Shown piece by piece: positions 32,752 to 42,056 of a stretch of DNA of 44,526 bases; the stretch's first letter is position 1, and each line of letters starts with the position of its first letter. This stretch comes from Chloroflexota bacterium (GTDB taxonomy: Bacteria > Chloroflexota > Limnocylindria > P2-11E): NCBI GenBank assembly GCA_005881885.1, contig VBDX01000153.1:1-44526 (forward strand), given 5' to 3'. The position numbers were made by a program, and so were the translations under genes. The notes beneath the pieces were generated by a model. It did no database searches and was not told the origin of the DNA. It saw nothing but the letters and a program-made list of their open reading frames with translations.

Positions 32752-35298
32752 ATGTCGATCGGCGGAGGGAGCTCGAGGGCCGCTCCGGTCCGACCGGTTC
32801 TCTCGCAGGCGATTGCTGCGTCCAGCCCGCTTGGGCTCGGTCGGCCGGAAGCGCGAGGCAAGTTCATCTTCGCCGGCGACGAGAAGGTGTACGTCCGCGG
32901 AGTCGTCTACGGCGCGTTCCGCCCGGACGCGAACGGTCGCGAGTACCAGGACACCGGCGCGATCGAGCGGGACTTCGCCCTCATGCGGGCGAACGGCCTC
33001 AACGCGGTCCGCATACCGCACACGATGCCGCCTCGCTCCCTGCTCGACGCGGCGCGGCGGCACGGCTTGTGGGTGATGGCCGGACTGTCCGCCGAGCAGT
33101 ATCTCGGCTTTCTCATCGACCGAAAGAAGACGCTCTCCGAGATCGAGACGCTCGTCCGCGCGAAGGTCCGCGCGTGTGCGGGACATCCCGCGCTCTTGTG
33201 CTACGCACTCGGCAACGAGATCCCGGCCTCGGTCGCGCGCTGGCTCGGGCGCCGAACCATCGAACAGTATCTGGAACGGCTGTACCGGGCGGTCAAAGCG
33301 GAGGACCCCGACGGACTCGTCACCTACGTGAACTACCCCACGACCGAATACCTGCAGCTGCCCTTTCTCGACCTCCTCTGCTTCAACGTCTACCTCGAGT
33401 CACGGCCGCGGTTCGATGCGTACCTCGACCGCCTGCAGAACCTCGCCGAGAACCGCCCGCTCCTCATGAGCGAGCTCGGGCTCGACAGCCTTCGCAATGG
33501 CGAGGCCGAGCAGGCAACTTCGCTCGATTGGCAGGTCCGGACGGCATTCGCCGCAGGATGCGCTGGTGCTTTCGTCTTCTCGTGGACCGACGAGTGGTAC
33601 CGGAACTCGCACGACGTCGAGGACTGGGCCTTCGGCCTCACGCGCGCTGACCGCTCGCCGAAGCCCGCGCTCGCCACCGTAAGACACGCTTTCGGCGAAG
33701 TACCCTTCGCGCCGGATCTCCCCTGGCCGCGGATCTCCGTGATCGTCTGCACGTACAACGGCGCGCGCACCATCCGCGATTGCCTCGAGGCCTTGGAGCG
33801 GCTGACCTACGCCGACTACGAGGTCATCGTTGTGGACGACGGCTCGACGGACACCACCGCCGCCATCGCGCGCCGATACAACTGCAGGCTGATCCAGACC
33901 GAGAACCGCGGCCTCGCCAGCGCGCGGAACACCGGCCTCCGGGCAGCCAGGGGCGAGATCGTCGCGTACATCGACGATGACGCCTACCCCGATCCGGACT
34001 GGCTCACATATCTCGCGAACAGATTTCTGAGCGCGGCACATGTTGGCGTGGGTGGACCGAACATCGCGCCCGCGGGTGACGGGCGTACGGCGGAATGCGT
34101 CGCGCGCGCCCCGGGCGGACCTGTTCATGTCCTGCTCAGCGATCGTGAGGCTGAACACATCCCCGGCTGCAACATGGCGTTCCGCAAGGAGTCCCTCGAG
34201 GCGATCGGGGGGTTCGATCCGCAGTTTCGCGCGGCCGGCGACGACGTGGACGTTTGTTGGCGGCTGCAGGAGCGGAAATGGACGCTCGGGTTCAGCGCGG
34301 CGGCTGTCGTCTGGCATCACCCGCGGCGCTCGGTGCGCGCGTTCTGGAAGCAGCAGAGCGGGTACGGCCGGGCGGAGGCGATGCTGGAGCGGAAGTGGCC
34401 GGAGAAGTACAACGCGACCGGGCATCTGACGTGGTCGGGCCGCCTCTATGGCCAGGGTCTGCCCCAGCTCCTCGGTCGCGGCCGGATCTATCACGGGCCA
34501 TGGGGCAGCGCTCCATTTCAGTCGCTCTACCAACCGGCGCCGAGCAGCTTCTGGTCTCTGGCCGGGACCCCGGAATGGATTCTCGTGATCATTGCGCTCG
34601 GCGGCCTGTCACTCCTTGGCGTCGTCTGGCACCCACTGCTCCTCACGCTCGTGCCATTCGCGATCGCGGCGCTCCTGCCTCTGGTCCACGCCGGACTCGG
34701 CGCAACGCGCGCCACGTTTCCGCCGTCGTACACACCAGGCGCGAGGGCGCAGCTCCGCCTTCTCACAGCGTTTCTCTATCTCACTCAGCCGCTGGCACGC
34801 CTTCGCGGACGGCTCCAATCGGGCCTCACCCCTTGGCGGCGGCGGGGAACCGCGGGGCTCGCGGTGCCGCTGCCGCGGACGGCGGCGCTTTGGAGCGAAC
34901 GGTGGCTGGATCTCGACACGCGGCTGCACGCTATCGAGGCGACGCTCAAGATGGCCGGCGCCGCAACCCGTCGGGGGGGCGCCTTCGAGAGTTTTGACCT
35001 GGAAGTTCGTGGCGGCCTTCTCGGCGCGGTTCGCCTGCTGGTTGCTGCCGAGGACCACGGCGGTGGCGCCCAGTTGATCCGGTCTCGCTGGTGGCCGCGG
35101 TGCTCATACGCCGGGGTCGCTGTGGCGGCCGTGTTCGCGGCACTTGCCGGCGGCGCGACGCTCGCCCACGCCTGGACCGCCGCGGCCGTGCTCGGGGTCG
35201 TGAGCGCGCTACTCATGTTGCGCATAGCGCTCGAGTGCGCCGGCGCTTCGGCCGCCGTTGCGCGCGCGCTCGAGTCGGACGGTCAGGGAGCCACGTAG
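32752..35298 (+). CDS. Glycosidase-GT2 glycosyltransferase fusion with membrane segments
   Basis: An 848-residue three-part protein. Residues 35-320 form a TIM barrel like the GH2 catalytic domain: KVYVRGVVYGAF, then LGNEIP with the acid/base Glu156, LMSELGLDS with nucleophile Glu241, and FVFSWTDEWY. Residues 327-560 are a GT2 domain: ISVIVCTYNG, VVDDGSTD (360-367), AYIDDDAYPD (metal Asp at 408-410), PGCNMAFR and GDDVDVCWRL. The C-terminal 280 residues hold at least two hydrophobic pairs, near 610-660 and in the last 70 residues. ATG 32752 is chosen from an open frame beginning earlier, 8 nt after the uxs stop. One protein may trim and extend the same glycan at the membrane. Confidence 0.85.
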   Translation: MSIGGGSSRAAPVRPVLSQAIAASSPLGLGRPEARGKFIFAGDEKVYVRGVVYGAFRPDANGREYQDTGAIERDFALMRANGLNAVRIPHTMPPRSLLDAARRHGLWVMAGLSAEQYLGFLIDRKKTLSEIETLVRAKVRACAGHPALLCYALGNEIPASVARWLGRRTIEQYLERLYRAVKAEDPDGLVTYVNYPTTEYLQLPFLDLLCFNVYLESRPRFDAYLDRLQNLAENRPLLMSELGLDSLRNGEAEQATSLDWQVRTAFAAGCAGAFVFSWTDEWYRNSHDVEDWAFGLTRADRSPKPALATVRHAFGEVPFAPDLPWPRISVIVCTYNGARTIRDCLEALERLTYADYEVIVVDDGSTDTTAAIARRYNCRLIQTENRGLASARNTGLRAARGEIVAYIDDDAYPDPDWLTYLANRFLSAAHVGVGGPNIAPAGDGRTAECVARAPGGPVHVLLSDREAEHIPGCNMAFRKESLEAIGGFDPQFRAAGDDVDVCWRLQERKWTLGFSAAAVVWHHPRRSVRAFWKQQSGYGRAEAMLERKWPEKYNATGHLTWSGRLYGQGLPQLLGRGRIYHGPWGSAPFQSLYQPAPSSFWSLAGTPEWILVIIALGGLSLLGVVWHPLLLTLVPFAIAALLPLVHAGLGATRATFPPSYTPGARAQLRLLTAFLYLTQPLARLRGRLQSGLTPWRRRGTAGLAVPLPRTAALWSERWLDLDTRLHAIEATLKMAGAATRRGGAFESFDLEVRGGLLGAVRLLVAAEDHGGGAQLIRSRWWPRCSYAGVAVAAVFAALAGGATLAHAWTAAAVLGVVSALLMLRIALECAGASAAVARALESDGQGAT

Positions 35299-35301
35299 AC
35301 G

Positions 35302-38112
35302 ATGGCGGCCTACACCGACGTCCTCGTCTTCAGGCGGGTGCTCCGCGAGGCGCGACCGTGCTGGCCATTCATCGGCGGCTTGTTCCTGCTGAGCCTGCTA
35401 GCGAGCCCGCTGGCGCTGCTCGCGCCGCTTCCATTGAAGATCGCGGTCGACAGCGTGATCGGCGCGCGCCCGCTGCCCGGTGTCGTCGCGCCGTTCGTGC
35501 CCGACGGGATCGCGCATTCCCCCGACCTCTTGTTGGCGTTGGTAGTCGGCCTCCTCCTGACCGTCGTGCTGCTCAGTCAGATTCAGGCGCTCGCCGTCGC
35601 GGTGCTGGGCGCCTTCATCAACGAGAGGCTCGTGCTGGCTTTCCGGAGTCGGCTGTTCCGTCACGTTCAACGTATCTCGCTCGCCTACCACGACACGCGA
35701 GGCACCGCCGACACCACGTACCGGATTCACCACGACGCCCCCGCGATCCAGAACATCGTGACCGACGGCGTGATCCCGTTCATCGCGGCGGCGGCGACGT
35801 TCGTCGGCATGGTCTACGTGATGGCGCGGATCGACTGGCCCATCGCCGTGATCGCCCTCGGCATCTCACCTGGACTGATCATCGCGGCACGGGTCTTCCG
35901 CCCACGCCTGCGCCGCCAATCTCGAGCGCTGAAGAAGCTCGACAGCCACGCGCTCGGGATCGTGCAGGAGATCTTGGGTGCGCTGCGCGTCGTCAAGGCG
36001 TTCGGACAAGAAGGGCGCGAAGAGCAGCGCTTCGTCCGGCGCTCTCGAGAGGCGATGCGCGCCAAGTTGCGCCTCGCCGGCCTCGAAGGGACGCACCAGC
36101 TCGTCGTGGGCATGACCGCGGCGGTCGGCACCGCGGCGGTGCTGCTCATCGGCATCGGCCACGTTCTGTCCGGCGTGCTCACCCTCGGCGAGCTGCTGCT
36201 CGTGATGGGGTACCTCACGCAGCTCTACGAGCCGCTCCGGACGATCAGCAGGAAGGCAGCCTCGCTGCAGCTGCACATCGCCAGCGCCGAGCGAGCGTTC
36301 GCGCTGCTCGACGAACCGTTGGACGTCGAAGAGCGGCCGCAGGCACGGCCGGTGTCGCGTGCCAGCGGCGCGGTCGCCTTCCATCACGTCTCGTTCGCGT
36401 ACGGTCCGGGACGTCCCGTCCTGCACGACATCTCCTTCGCCATCGAACCCGGCACTCGGCTAGGTATCGTGGGCGCGTCCGGCGCGGGCAAGACCACGCT
36501 GATCAGCCTGCTCACGCGGTTTTACGACCCGACCGCCGGCCAGATCGAGCTCGACGGGGCCGACCTGCGCGAGCTCCGCGTCGCCGACCTCCGCCGGCAG
36601 TTCGCCGTCGTCCAACAGGACCCCGTCCTCTTCTCTACCACGATCGCCGAGAACATCGCCTACGCCAGGCCCGAGGCCGGCGAGGCGGACGTCATCGCGG
36701 CGGCGCAGGCGGCGAACGCTCACGAGTTCATCCTTCGGCTCCCCCGCGGTTACGACACGCAGGCCGGCGAGCGTGGGATCCAGCTCTCGGGAGGCCAGCG
36801 TCAACGGATCGCCATCGCCCGCGCGTTCCTCGCGAATAGTCCGGTGCTGATCCTCGACGAGCCAACGAGCGCCGTCGACGCCGAGGCGGAAGCCGCGATC
36901 GTCGATGCGATCCAGCGGCTGATGCGCGGCCGCACGGTCGTCTTGATCACCCATCGCTCGAGCCTGCTCAACAGCTGCACGTCGCTCGTTACGCTCGAGA
37001 ACGGCCGCGTCGTATCCAAAACGACCTCGGCCGCCCCGATCGTCGTCTCACGCCGAGGGCCATCTCCGGTTCGCACGGGGCAGGCGAACTTAATGAGTCA
37101 CCCGGCCGTTCAGGCCTGGCGTCAGCTGTCTCCCCACTCGGAGCCCGATCGCATCGCCCCGCTGCGGATCTCGGTGCGACATCCGACGGTGTACCGGCTG
37201 GAGGGGGCAGGACCGGCCGGCGTCTCCGTCATCGCCAAGCGTTCCCGCACGGCCGACGCACGGATCGAGCGCACCGTCTACGAGGAGATCCTTCCGAGCG
37301 TGAAAGTCCCTTCGCTCCGCTACTACGGCTTCCTCGAGGAGGCGGACGGGACGTTCTGTTGGTCGTTCCTCGAGGAGGCGCGTGGCGCTCGGTACTCGAC
37401 GCTTCTCGGCGCAAACCGCGAGCAGGCTGCCCGCTGGCTCGGGATGTTGCACACGTCGGCGGCGGAGTCCGCGGCCGCGACACGGCTTCCTGACGCCGGC
37501 CCGAACCGCTACCGGGAATTCGGACGCGCCGCACGCGAAGCGATCCCACGGCAGTTCGGCAATCCCGTGCTGACCGCGGACGACGTCGAATTCCTCGAGA
37601 ACGTCCTCACAGGTGTCGCTGAGGTGGAGGCGCGCTGGAGTGACATCGAGGCGCTGTGCGCGGGCGCGCCGGCGACGCTGGTGCACGGAGATTTCAACGG
37701 AAAGAACATGCGCCTCGGCTCGACGGGCGCTGGCACCACCTGCCTGGTCTTCGACTGGGAAGATGCCGGATGGGGTGTCCCGGCCGTCGACCTGGCCCAA
37801 CAGGCGGTGCCCGCAAGCAATCTGTCGGCGAGCCCCGACCTCCCCACCTATCTCTCGACCGTGCACGAGCGGTGGCCTCACATGAGCGGCGAAGACTGGC
37901 TGCGGCTCGCCTATTGCGGAAGCGTCTTCCGCACGCTGGCGGCGCTCTACTGGGAAGCCCCGGGTCTAGGGACCGAATGGGCTTCGACGAACGTTGCAAA
38001 TATCCGGCTCTACGAGGCCGAACTGGCCAACGCGCTTTCGCGGATCGGGTGGGATGGACACTCGGCGCCCCGATCCGTCGCCGATCTGATCACGACGGGA
38101 GGACCGTCGTGA
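35302..38112 (+). CDS. ABC exporter fused to an APH-fold kinase
   Basis: A 936-residue fusion. Residues 1-330 are a six-helix exporter membrane domain. Residues 345-590 are the ATPase: Walker A GASGAGKTT (391-399), Q-loop VQQDPVLF, signature LSGGQRQR (495-502), Walker B VLILDEPTSAVD (Glu520) and THRSS. Residues 598-936 form an aminoglycoside-phosphotransferase/choline-kinase-like domain with VHGDFNGKN (Asp797, Asn802) and FDWEDAGWG (Asp818). An in-frame ATG at 37093 begins the kinase, and TAATG at that spot in another frame looks like a former coupled stop-start. The fusion may thus be real or the result of a small indel in the linker. It starts 3 nt after the previous stop. Confidence 0.85.
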   Translation: MAAYTDVLVFRRVLREARPCWPFIGGLFLLSLLASPLALLAPLPLKIAVDSVIGARPLPGVVAPFVPDGIAHSPDLLLALVVGLLLTVVLLSQIQALAVAVLGAFINERLVLAFRSRLFRHVQRISLAYHDTRGTADTTYRIHHDAPAIQNIVTDGVIPFIAAAATFVGMVYVMARIDWPIAVIALGISPGLIIAARVFRPRLRRQSRALKKLDSHALGIVQEILGALRVVKAFGQEGREEQRFVRRSREAMRAKLRLAGLEGTHQLVVGMTAAVGTAAVLLIGIGHVLSGVLTLGELLLVMGYLTQLYEPLRTISRKAASLQLHIASAERAFALLDEPLDVEERPQARPVSRASGAVAFHHVSFAYGPGRPVLHDISFAIEPGTRLGIVGASGAGKTTLISLLTRFYDPTAGQIELDGADLRELRVADLRRQFAVVQQDPVLFSTTIAENIAYARPEAGEADVIAAAQAANAHEFILRLPRGYDTQAGERGIQLSGGQRQRIAIARAFLANSPVLILDEPTSAVDAEAEAAIVDAIQRLMRGRTVVLITHRSSLLNSCTSLVTLENGRVVSKTTSAAPIVVSRRGPSPVRTGQANLMSHPAVQAWRQLSPHSEPDRIAPLRISVRHPTVYRLEGAGPAGVSVIAKRSRTADARIERTVYEEILPSVKVPSLRYYGFLEEADGTFCWSFLEEARGARYSTLLGANREQAARWLGMLHTSAAESAAATRLPDAGPNRYREFGRAAREAIPRQFGNPVLTADDVEFLENVLTGVAEVEARWSDIEALCAGAPATLVHGDFNGKNMRLGSTGAGTTCLVFDWEDAGWGVPAVDLAQQAVPASNLSASPDLPTYLSTVHERWPHMSGEDWLRLAYCGSVFRTLAALYWEAPGLGTEWASTNVANIRLYEAELANALSRIGWDGHSAPRSVADLITTGGPS

Positions 38113-39287
38113 GCACCGCGGTCTGCCTCGCACCCGCCCGAACGATCGCGTATCCGCAGGGTGGTGGGCACCTGTGGGTGTATCTCCAGTGGGCCCTCGG
38201 TTTGCGGGCGCTGGGCTGTCGGGTGATCTGGCTGGAAGGGATCGACCCGAGCGATTCCGAGCTCGACTCCCGGGAGAAAGTGGCGGCGCTGAAGCTCCGC
38301 CTACGGCCCTACGGCTTGGCCGAATCCCTCGCGCTCTTCTCGCTGAACGGCGGACCCCTCTCGCGCGGAGTTGCCGATGGCACGCTGGACCTCGAAGCGG
38401 CCGCCGAGGCCGACCTCCTCCTCAACCTGTGGCATTCGCTCCCGGCATCCGTGGTCAGCCGGTTCCGACGATCGGCATTCATCGACACCGACCCGGGGCT
38501 GTTGCAGGTCTGGATGACGCGGGGCGACGTTCAACTGGCGCCGCATCACATCTCCTTCACCATCGGCGAGACCGTCGGGACTCCGGAGGCGCTCTTTCCG
38601 GACTGCGGCGTGCGCTGGCACTACACGCGGCCGCCGGTCTTCCTGCCCCAGTGGCCGCCCACACCGGTGGGCTCGAGCGCGCCGTACACCACCGTCACCC
38701 ATTGGTGGGGCAGCACGTTCGAGTTCCAGGGACGGACCATCAACGAGGAGAAGAACGTCTCGTTCCTCGAATACCACGACCTCCCCTCCCGGACGAGCGC
38801 ACGGCTCGAGCTGGCCATCTGCCTCGCGGAGCACTACGAAGAGTGGCGCGCGCGCATGGAACCGCTCGGCTGGAAGATCCGCGAGGCCTGGGAGGTGAGC
38901 GCGACACCCGACCGGTACCGCGCGTACATCCAGCAGTCGCGAGGCGAGTTCAGCTGCGCGAAGTTGTCCTGCGTGACCCTCGCGAACGCCTGGATCAGCG
39001 ACCGCACGCTCTGCTACCTCGCGAGCGGCAAGCCAGCCGTCGTCCAGCACACGGGGAAGAGCCGCCTGCTGCCAGATGCCGAGGGCCTCTTCCGTTTCCG
39101 GAACATGGACGAAGCCGTCCGGGCGCTCTCCGCAGCGGAATCGGACTACGCCCGCCATTCGCGGGTCGCGCGCGAGCTCGCCGCGGAGTTCGACGCCCGA
39201 CGCGTCGTCGCGCGGGTCCTGGAGCGGGCGCTGGCCACGACGCGCGCCGACCGCGCGCGGGCGGACGCAGCTGCGACACGCTCATGA
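38109..39287 (+). CDS. GT-B-like glycosyltransferase, paralog 1
   Basis: A 392-residue protein, starting at GTG over the previous stop. The N-terminus (TIAYPQGGGHLWVYLQWALGLRALGCRVIWLEG) is the donor-independent Rossmann half of a GT-B fold. FIDTDPGLLQ, FTIGETVGTP and the middle motif VTHWWG follow. The C-terminal half has the signature SRGEFSCAK, then WISDRTLCYLASGKPAVVQHTG and LPDAEGLFRF, where the sugar-nucleotide is expected to bind. I know this pattern from a widespread but uncharacterised glycosyltransferase-like family. The gene at 40860-42056 is a close paralog, so the two may add successive residues. Confidence 0.78.
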   Translation: MSTAVCLAPARTIAYPQGGGHLWVYLQWALGLRALGCRVIWLEGIDPSDSELDSREKVAALKLRLRPYGLAESLALFSLNGGPLSRGVADGTLDLEAAAEADLLLNLWHSLPASVVSRFRRSAFIDTDPGLLQVWMTRGDVQLAPHHISFTIGETVGTPEALFPDCGVRWHYTRPPVFLPQWPPTPVGSSAPYTTVTHWWGSTFEFQGRTINEEKNVSFLEYHDLPSRTSARLELAICLAEHYEEWRARMEPLGWKIREAWEVSATPDRYRAYIQQSRGEFSCAKLSCVTLANAWISDRTLCYLASGKPAVVQHTGKSRLLPDAEGLFRFRNMDEAVRALSAAESDYARHSRVARELAAEFDARRVVARVLERALATTRADRARADAAATRS

Positions 39288-39997
39288 AGTGGCTCATCGT
39301 GACCGGAGACGACTTCGGCATGACTCCCGGCGTGAACCTCGGGATCGTCGAGGCGCACCGTCGCGGGATCCTCACGAGCGCGAGCCTCATGGTGGACAGA
39401 CCGGCGAGCGAGGCGGCGGCCGCCCTGGCTCGTGAGTGCCCAGTCCTGAGCCTGGGGTTACATCTGGAGCTTTCCACGGACGACCACGAGCGCGTCCACA
39501 CCCAGATCGAACGGCAGGTCGCGCGGTTTCTGGAGCTCGTCGGCGCCCTCCCCACCCACCTGGATGCGCACCACAACGTGCACCATGACCCGCGGCTGCT
39601 GCCTGGCGTGCTCGCGTGGGCCCGGCGCAGCGCGGTGCCGGTGCGGGGTCATTCCGAGATCCGCCATGTCTCGAAGTTCTACGGGCAATGGGGCGGCGAA
39701 ACCCATCCCGAGCAGATCGGAGTCGAATCATTCGTTCGCCTGCTCGACGAGGAGGTCGGCGATGGGGTCACCGAGTTCGGCTGCCATCCCGGTCACGTCG
39801 AGCCCGGATTTCCCTCCAGCTACGCCGCGGAGCGCGAGGTTGAGCTCCGGACGCTGTGCGACGAGCGGGTGCGCCAGGCCATCCTCGAGCGGCAGATCGA
39901 GCTCATCGGGTCCGGGGATCTTCCCGCACGGCTGAGCAGGGTCCGCGGACGCCGCTCTGGAATCCGCGTGCCGCGGCGGCGGGTGCCCACAACATGA
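39284..39997 (+). CDS. YdjC/ChbG-type carbohydrate deacetylase
   Basis: A 237-residue metal-dependent deacetylase. The opening LIVTGDDFGMTPGVNLGI has the catalytic and metal Asp pair (Asp9, Asp10). LGLHLEL (His60) and THLDAHHNVHHDPRLL (His96-97) supply metal ligands, and FGCHPGH completes the site. ChbG removes N-acetyl groups from chitooligosaccharides; others act on N-acetylhexosamine glycans. The ATG overlaps the previous stop as ATGA, and its own stop does the same with the next gene. The product glycan therefore probably includes an N-acetylated sugar that is deacetylated, perhaps to free an amine for the ATP-grasp ligase. Confidence 0.88.
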   Translation: MKWLIVTGDDFGMTPGVNLGIVEAHRRGILTSASLMVDRPASEAAAALARECPVLSLGLHLELSTDDHERVHTQIERQVARFLELVGALPTHLDAHHNVHHDPRLLPGVLAWARRSAVPVRGHSEIRHVSKFYGQWGGETHPEQIGVESFVRLLDEEVGDGVTEFGCHPGHVEPGFPSSYAAEREVELRTLCDERVRQAILERQIELIGSGDLPARLSRVRGRRSGIRVPRRRVPTT

Positions 39998-40863
39998 GGA
40001 AACTGCGAATCGGATTTCTGACGCGCTCGTTCAGTCCCGAGACCCGGAGCTCCGTGCCGCTCGTCATGCAGGCGCTGGTGGAGCTGGGCGCGGTTGTCGA
40101 CGTCGTGCACCCACCGGCACAGGCGATGGACCTATCCCGCCTGCGCGTTGAGCACGATTTGTACGTCCTGAAGCAGATGAGTGGGCTCGCCGTCAGCATC
40201 GCCGGTGCGCTGCATGCTCAAGGCGCAGCGATCGTGAATCCCTATCCGGTGACCCTGGTGTTGTCCGACAAGGTCGTCACGTTTCGAATTCTGCAGCGGG
40301 CCGGAGTGCCCACGCCAGACACCTATCTAATGCCGCACCCGACTGGGTTGGCTCCGCTGCTGGAGACGGGACCCTTGGTCGTGAAGCCGATACGTGGCTG
40401 GGATGGCCATGGCGTCCGGATGATCTCGGGAGCCAGCGAGCTTGCGGATCTTCCAGCCGGCAAGGAGCCGATCCTCGCCCAGCGCTACATCGCACCAGAT
40501 GGGCCCGAGCTGAAAATGTTCGCGATCGGCGGTCGCGTCTTCGGTGTGAAGAGAGAGATGCGGCTCTTCGTCAAAGACGGGGGACCCGGCGAGCCGTTCA
40601 CGCCCACGCCGGAGCTCAGCCGGGTGGTGCTGCGCTGCGGCGAGGCCTTCGGCATCCATCTCTACGGCGTGGACGTCATCGAACGCGACGGGACCCCGTA
40701 CGTGGTCGATATGAACAGCATCCCCGGTTTCAAGGGCGTCCTCGACGCGCCACTCCGCGTGGCGAGATACCTGTATGCGGCCGCGGAGCGTGTCGCTCGC
40801 GGCGAGCCGTTGTTCGACTCGGCCCTCGCAGGCGAACTGGCTTCGACGGCGGGACCCCCGTGA
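39994..40863 (+). CDS. ATP-grasp ligase (RimK-like)
   Basis: A 289-residue ATP-grasp enzyme. It has an N-terminal pre-ATP-grasp domain (KLRIGFLTRSF), then SDKVVTFRILQRAGVPTPDTY, the ATP-binding Lys in PLVVKPIRGWDGHGVRM, LAQRYIAPDG and the metal site in YGVDVIERDG and VVDMNSIPGFKG. The last motif has Asp where RimK proteins usually have Glu. Such enzymes form amide bonds between a carboxylate and an amine. With a deacetylase just upstream, amidation of a sugar amine or of a uronic acid is an attractive guess. It overlaps both neighbours by 4 nt. Confidence 0.85.
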   Translation: MRKLRIGFLTRSFSPETRSSVPLVMQALVELGAVVDVVHPPAQAMDLSRLRVEHDLYVLKQMSGLAVSIAGALHAQGAAIVNPYPVTLVLSDKVVTFRILQRAGVPTPDTYLMPHPTGLAPLLETGPLVVKPIRGWDGHGVRMISGASELADLPAGKEPILAQRYIAPDGPELKMFAIGGRVFGVKREMRLFVKDGGPGEPFTPTPELSRVVLRCGEAFGIHLYGVDVIERDGTPYVVDMNSIPGFKGVLDAPLRVARYLYAAAERVARGEPLFDSALAGELASTAGPP

Positions 40864-42056
40864 GCGTCACGGTCTGCCTCGCTCCGGCGCAGACGATCGA
40901 GTACCCAGAGGGCGGCGGGCATCTGTGGGTCTATCTCCAATGGGCCCTGGGTCTGCGCGCGCTCGGCTGTCGCGTGATCTGGCTGGAAGGGATCGACCTT
41001 AGCGACAGGGCGACCGCGAAGCGGCGGAGACACCGCACCGATGCGCAGACATGCCTTGTGACGCTGAAGAGCCGACTCGAGGCTTACGGCTTCGCTGACG
41101 CGATCGCACTCTTTTCGTTGAACGAGGAGCCCCTTCCACGCGACCTGACGGAGGGCTGCCTGGACCTGGAGGCCGCCGCGGAGGCTGACCTGCTGTTGAA
41201 CCTGTGGCACTCTTTACCGGCGAGCGTCGTTCGCCGCTTCCGGCGGTCCGCCCTCGTCGACACCGATCCGGGACTGCTGCAGATTGGGATGACCACGGGC
41301 GAGCTGCAGGTGGCGCGGCATGACGTCTATTTCAGCATCGGAGAAACGGTCGGCACACCGGCGGCCGAGTTCCCCGACTGCGGCCTCGAGTGGCAGCACA
41401 CGCCGCCGCCCGTATTCCTGACCGAGTGGCCGCAGGCACGGGCGGAATCCGGCGCGCCATACACGACCGTTACTCATTGGTGGGGCGGGACGGTCCGCTT
41501 CGGCGGCAAGCTGTTCAGCAACGACAAGCTGATCGGGTTCCTCGAGTACTCGCAGCTGCCTGCTCATACCCCGGTCCCCCTCGAGCAGGCGATTTCCCTC
41601 GGGCGTTTCTATGAGGAGTGGCGCGCGCTCTTAGCGCCGCTCGGCTGGAGGCTGCGCGAGGCCCGAGACGTCAGCGCAACGCCCGAGCAGTACCGCGCGT
41701 ACATCCAACGATCGCGAGGCGAGTTCAGCTGCGCGAAGCCGGTGTACGTCGAGCTCGTGACCGGTTGGATCAGTGACCGCACCGCCTGCTATCTGGCCAG
41801 CGGGAAGCCCGCGGTCGTCCAGTACACGGGTCCGAGCCGCTATCTGCCGGAAGCGGAAGGTCTCTTTCGCTTCAAGTCCATGGACGAGGCGCTCCGCGGG
41901 CTCGCGCAGGCGGAGTCGGATTACGAGCGACAGTGCCGCCAAGCCCGTGCGCTCGCTGAGGAGCATTTCGACGCGCGCCGCGTCGTCGGGCGGGTCCTCG
42001 ACCGCGCACTCGCGGAACCGATCAGTCGGCGTACGCGAACGGCCGGAATCGCATGA
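40860..42056 (+). CDS. GT-B-like glycosyltransferase, paralog 2
   Basis: A 398-residue paralog of the protein at 38109-39287. Nearly the same motifs recur in the same order: TIEYPEGGGHLWVYLQWALG, LVDTDPGLLQ, FSIGETVGTP, VTHWWGG, SRGEFSCAK, WISDRTACYLASGKPAVVQYTG and LPEAEGLFRF. Compared with paralog 1, it has an insertion after the first Rossmann helix (ATAKRRRHRTDAQ). It starts at GTG 40860 over the ATP-grasp stop and overlaps the next gene by 4 nt. Presumably it transfers a second sugar; neither donor nor acceptor can be read. Confidence 0.78.
   Translation: MSVTVCLAPAQTIEYPEGGGHLWVYLQWALGLRALGCRVIWLEGIDLSDRATAKRRRHRTDAQTCLVTLKSRLEAYGFADAIALFSLNEEPLPRDLTEGCLDLEAAAEADLLLNLWHSLPASVVRRFRRSALVDTDPGLLQIGMTTGELQVARHDVYFSIGETVGTPAAEFPDCGLEWQHTPPPVFLTEWPQARAESGAPYTTVTHWWGGTVRFGGKLFSNDKLIGFLEYSQLPAHTPVPLEQAISLGRFYEEWRALLAPLGWRLREARDVSATPEQYRAYIQRSRGEFSCAKPVYVELVTGWISDRTACYLASGKPAVVQYTGPSRYLPEAEGLFRFKSMDEALRGLAQAESDYERQCRQARALAEEHFDARRVVGRVLDRALAEPISRRTRTAGIA

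Noticed and set aside
35091-36839. 582-codon plus-strand frame over the GT2 end and the exporter
   Set aside because: It is an Arg/Ala-rich out-of-frame shadow; the exporter motifs are in the other frame.
37656-38108. N-terminal extension of GT paralog 1
   Set aside because: The open frame runs back over the kinase domain, but the GTG at 38109 overlaps the upstream stop and matches the start of the paralog at 40860.
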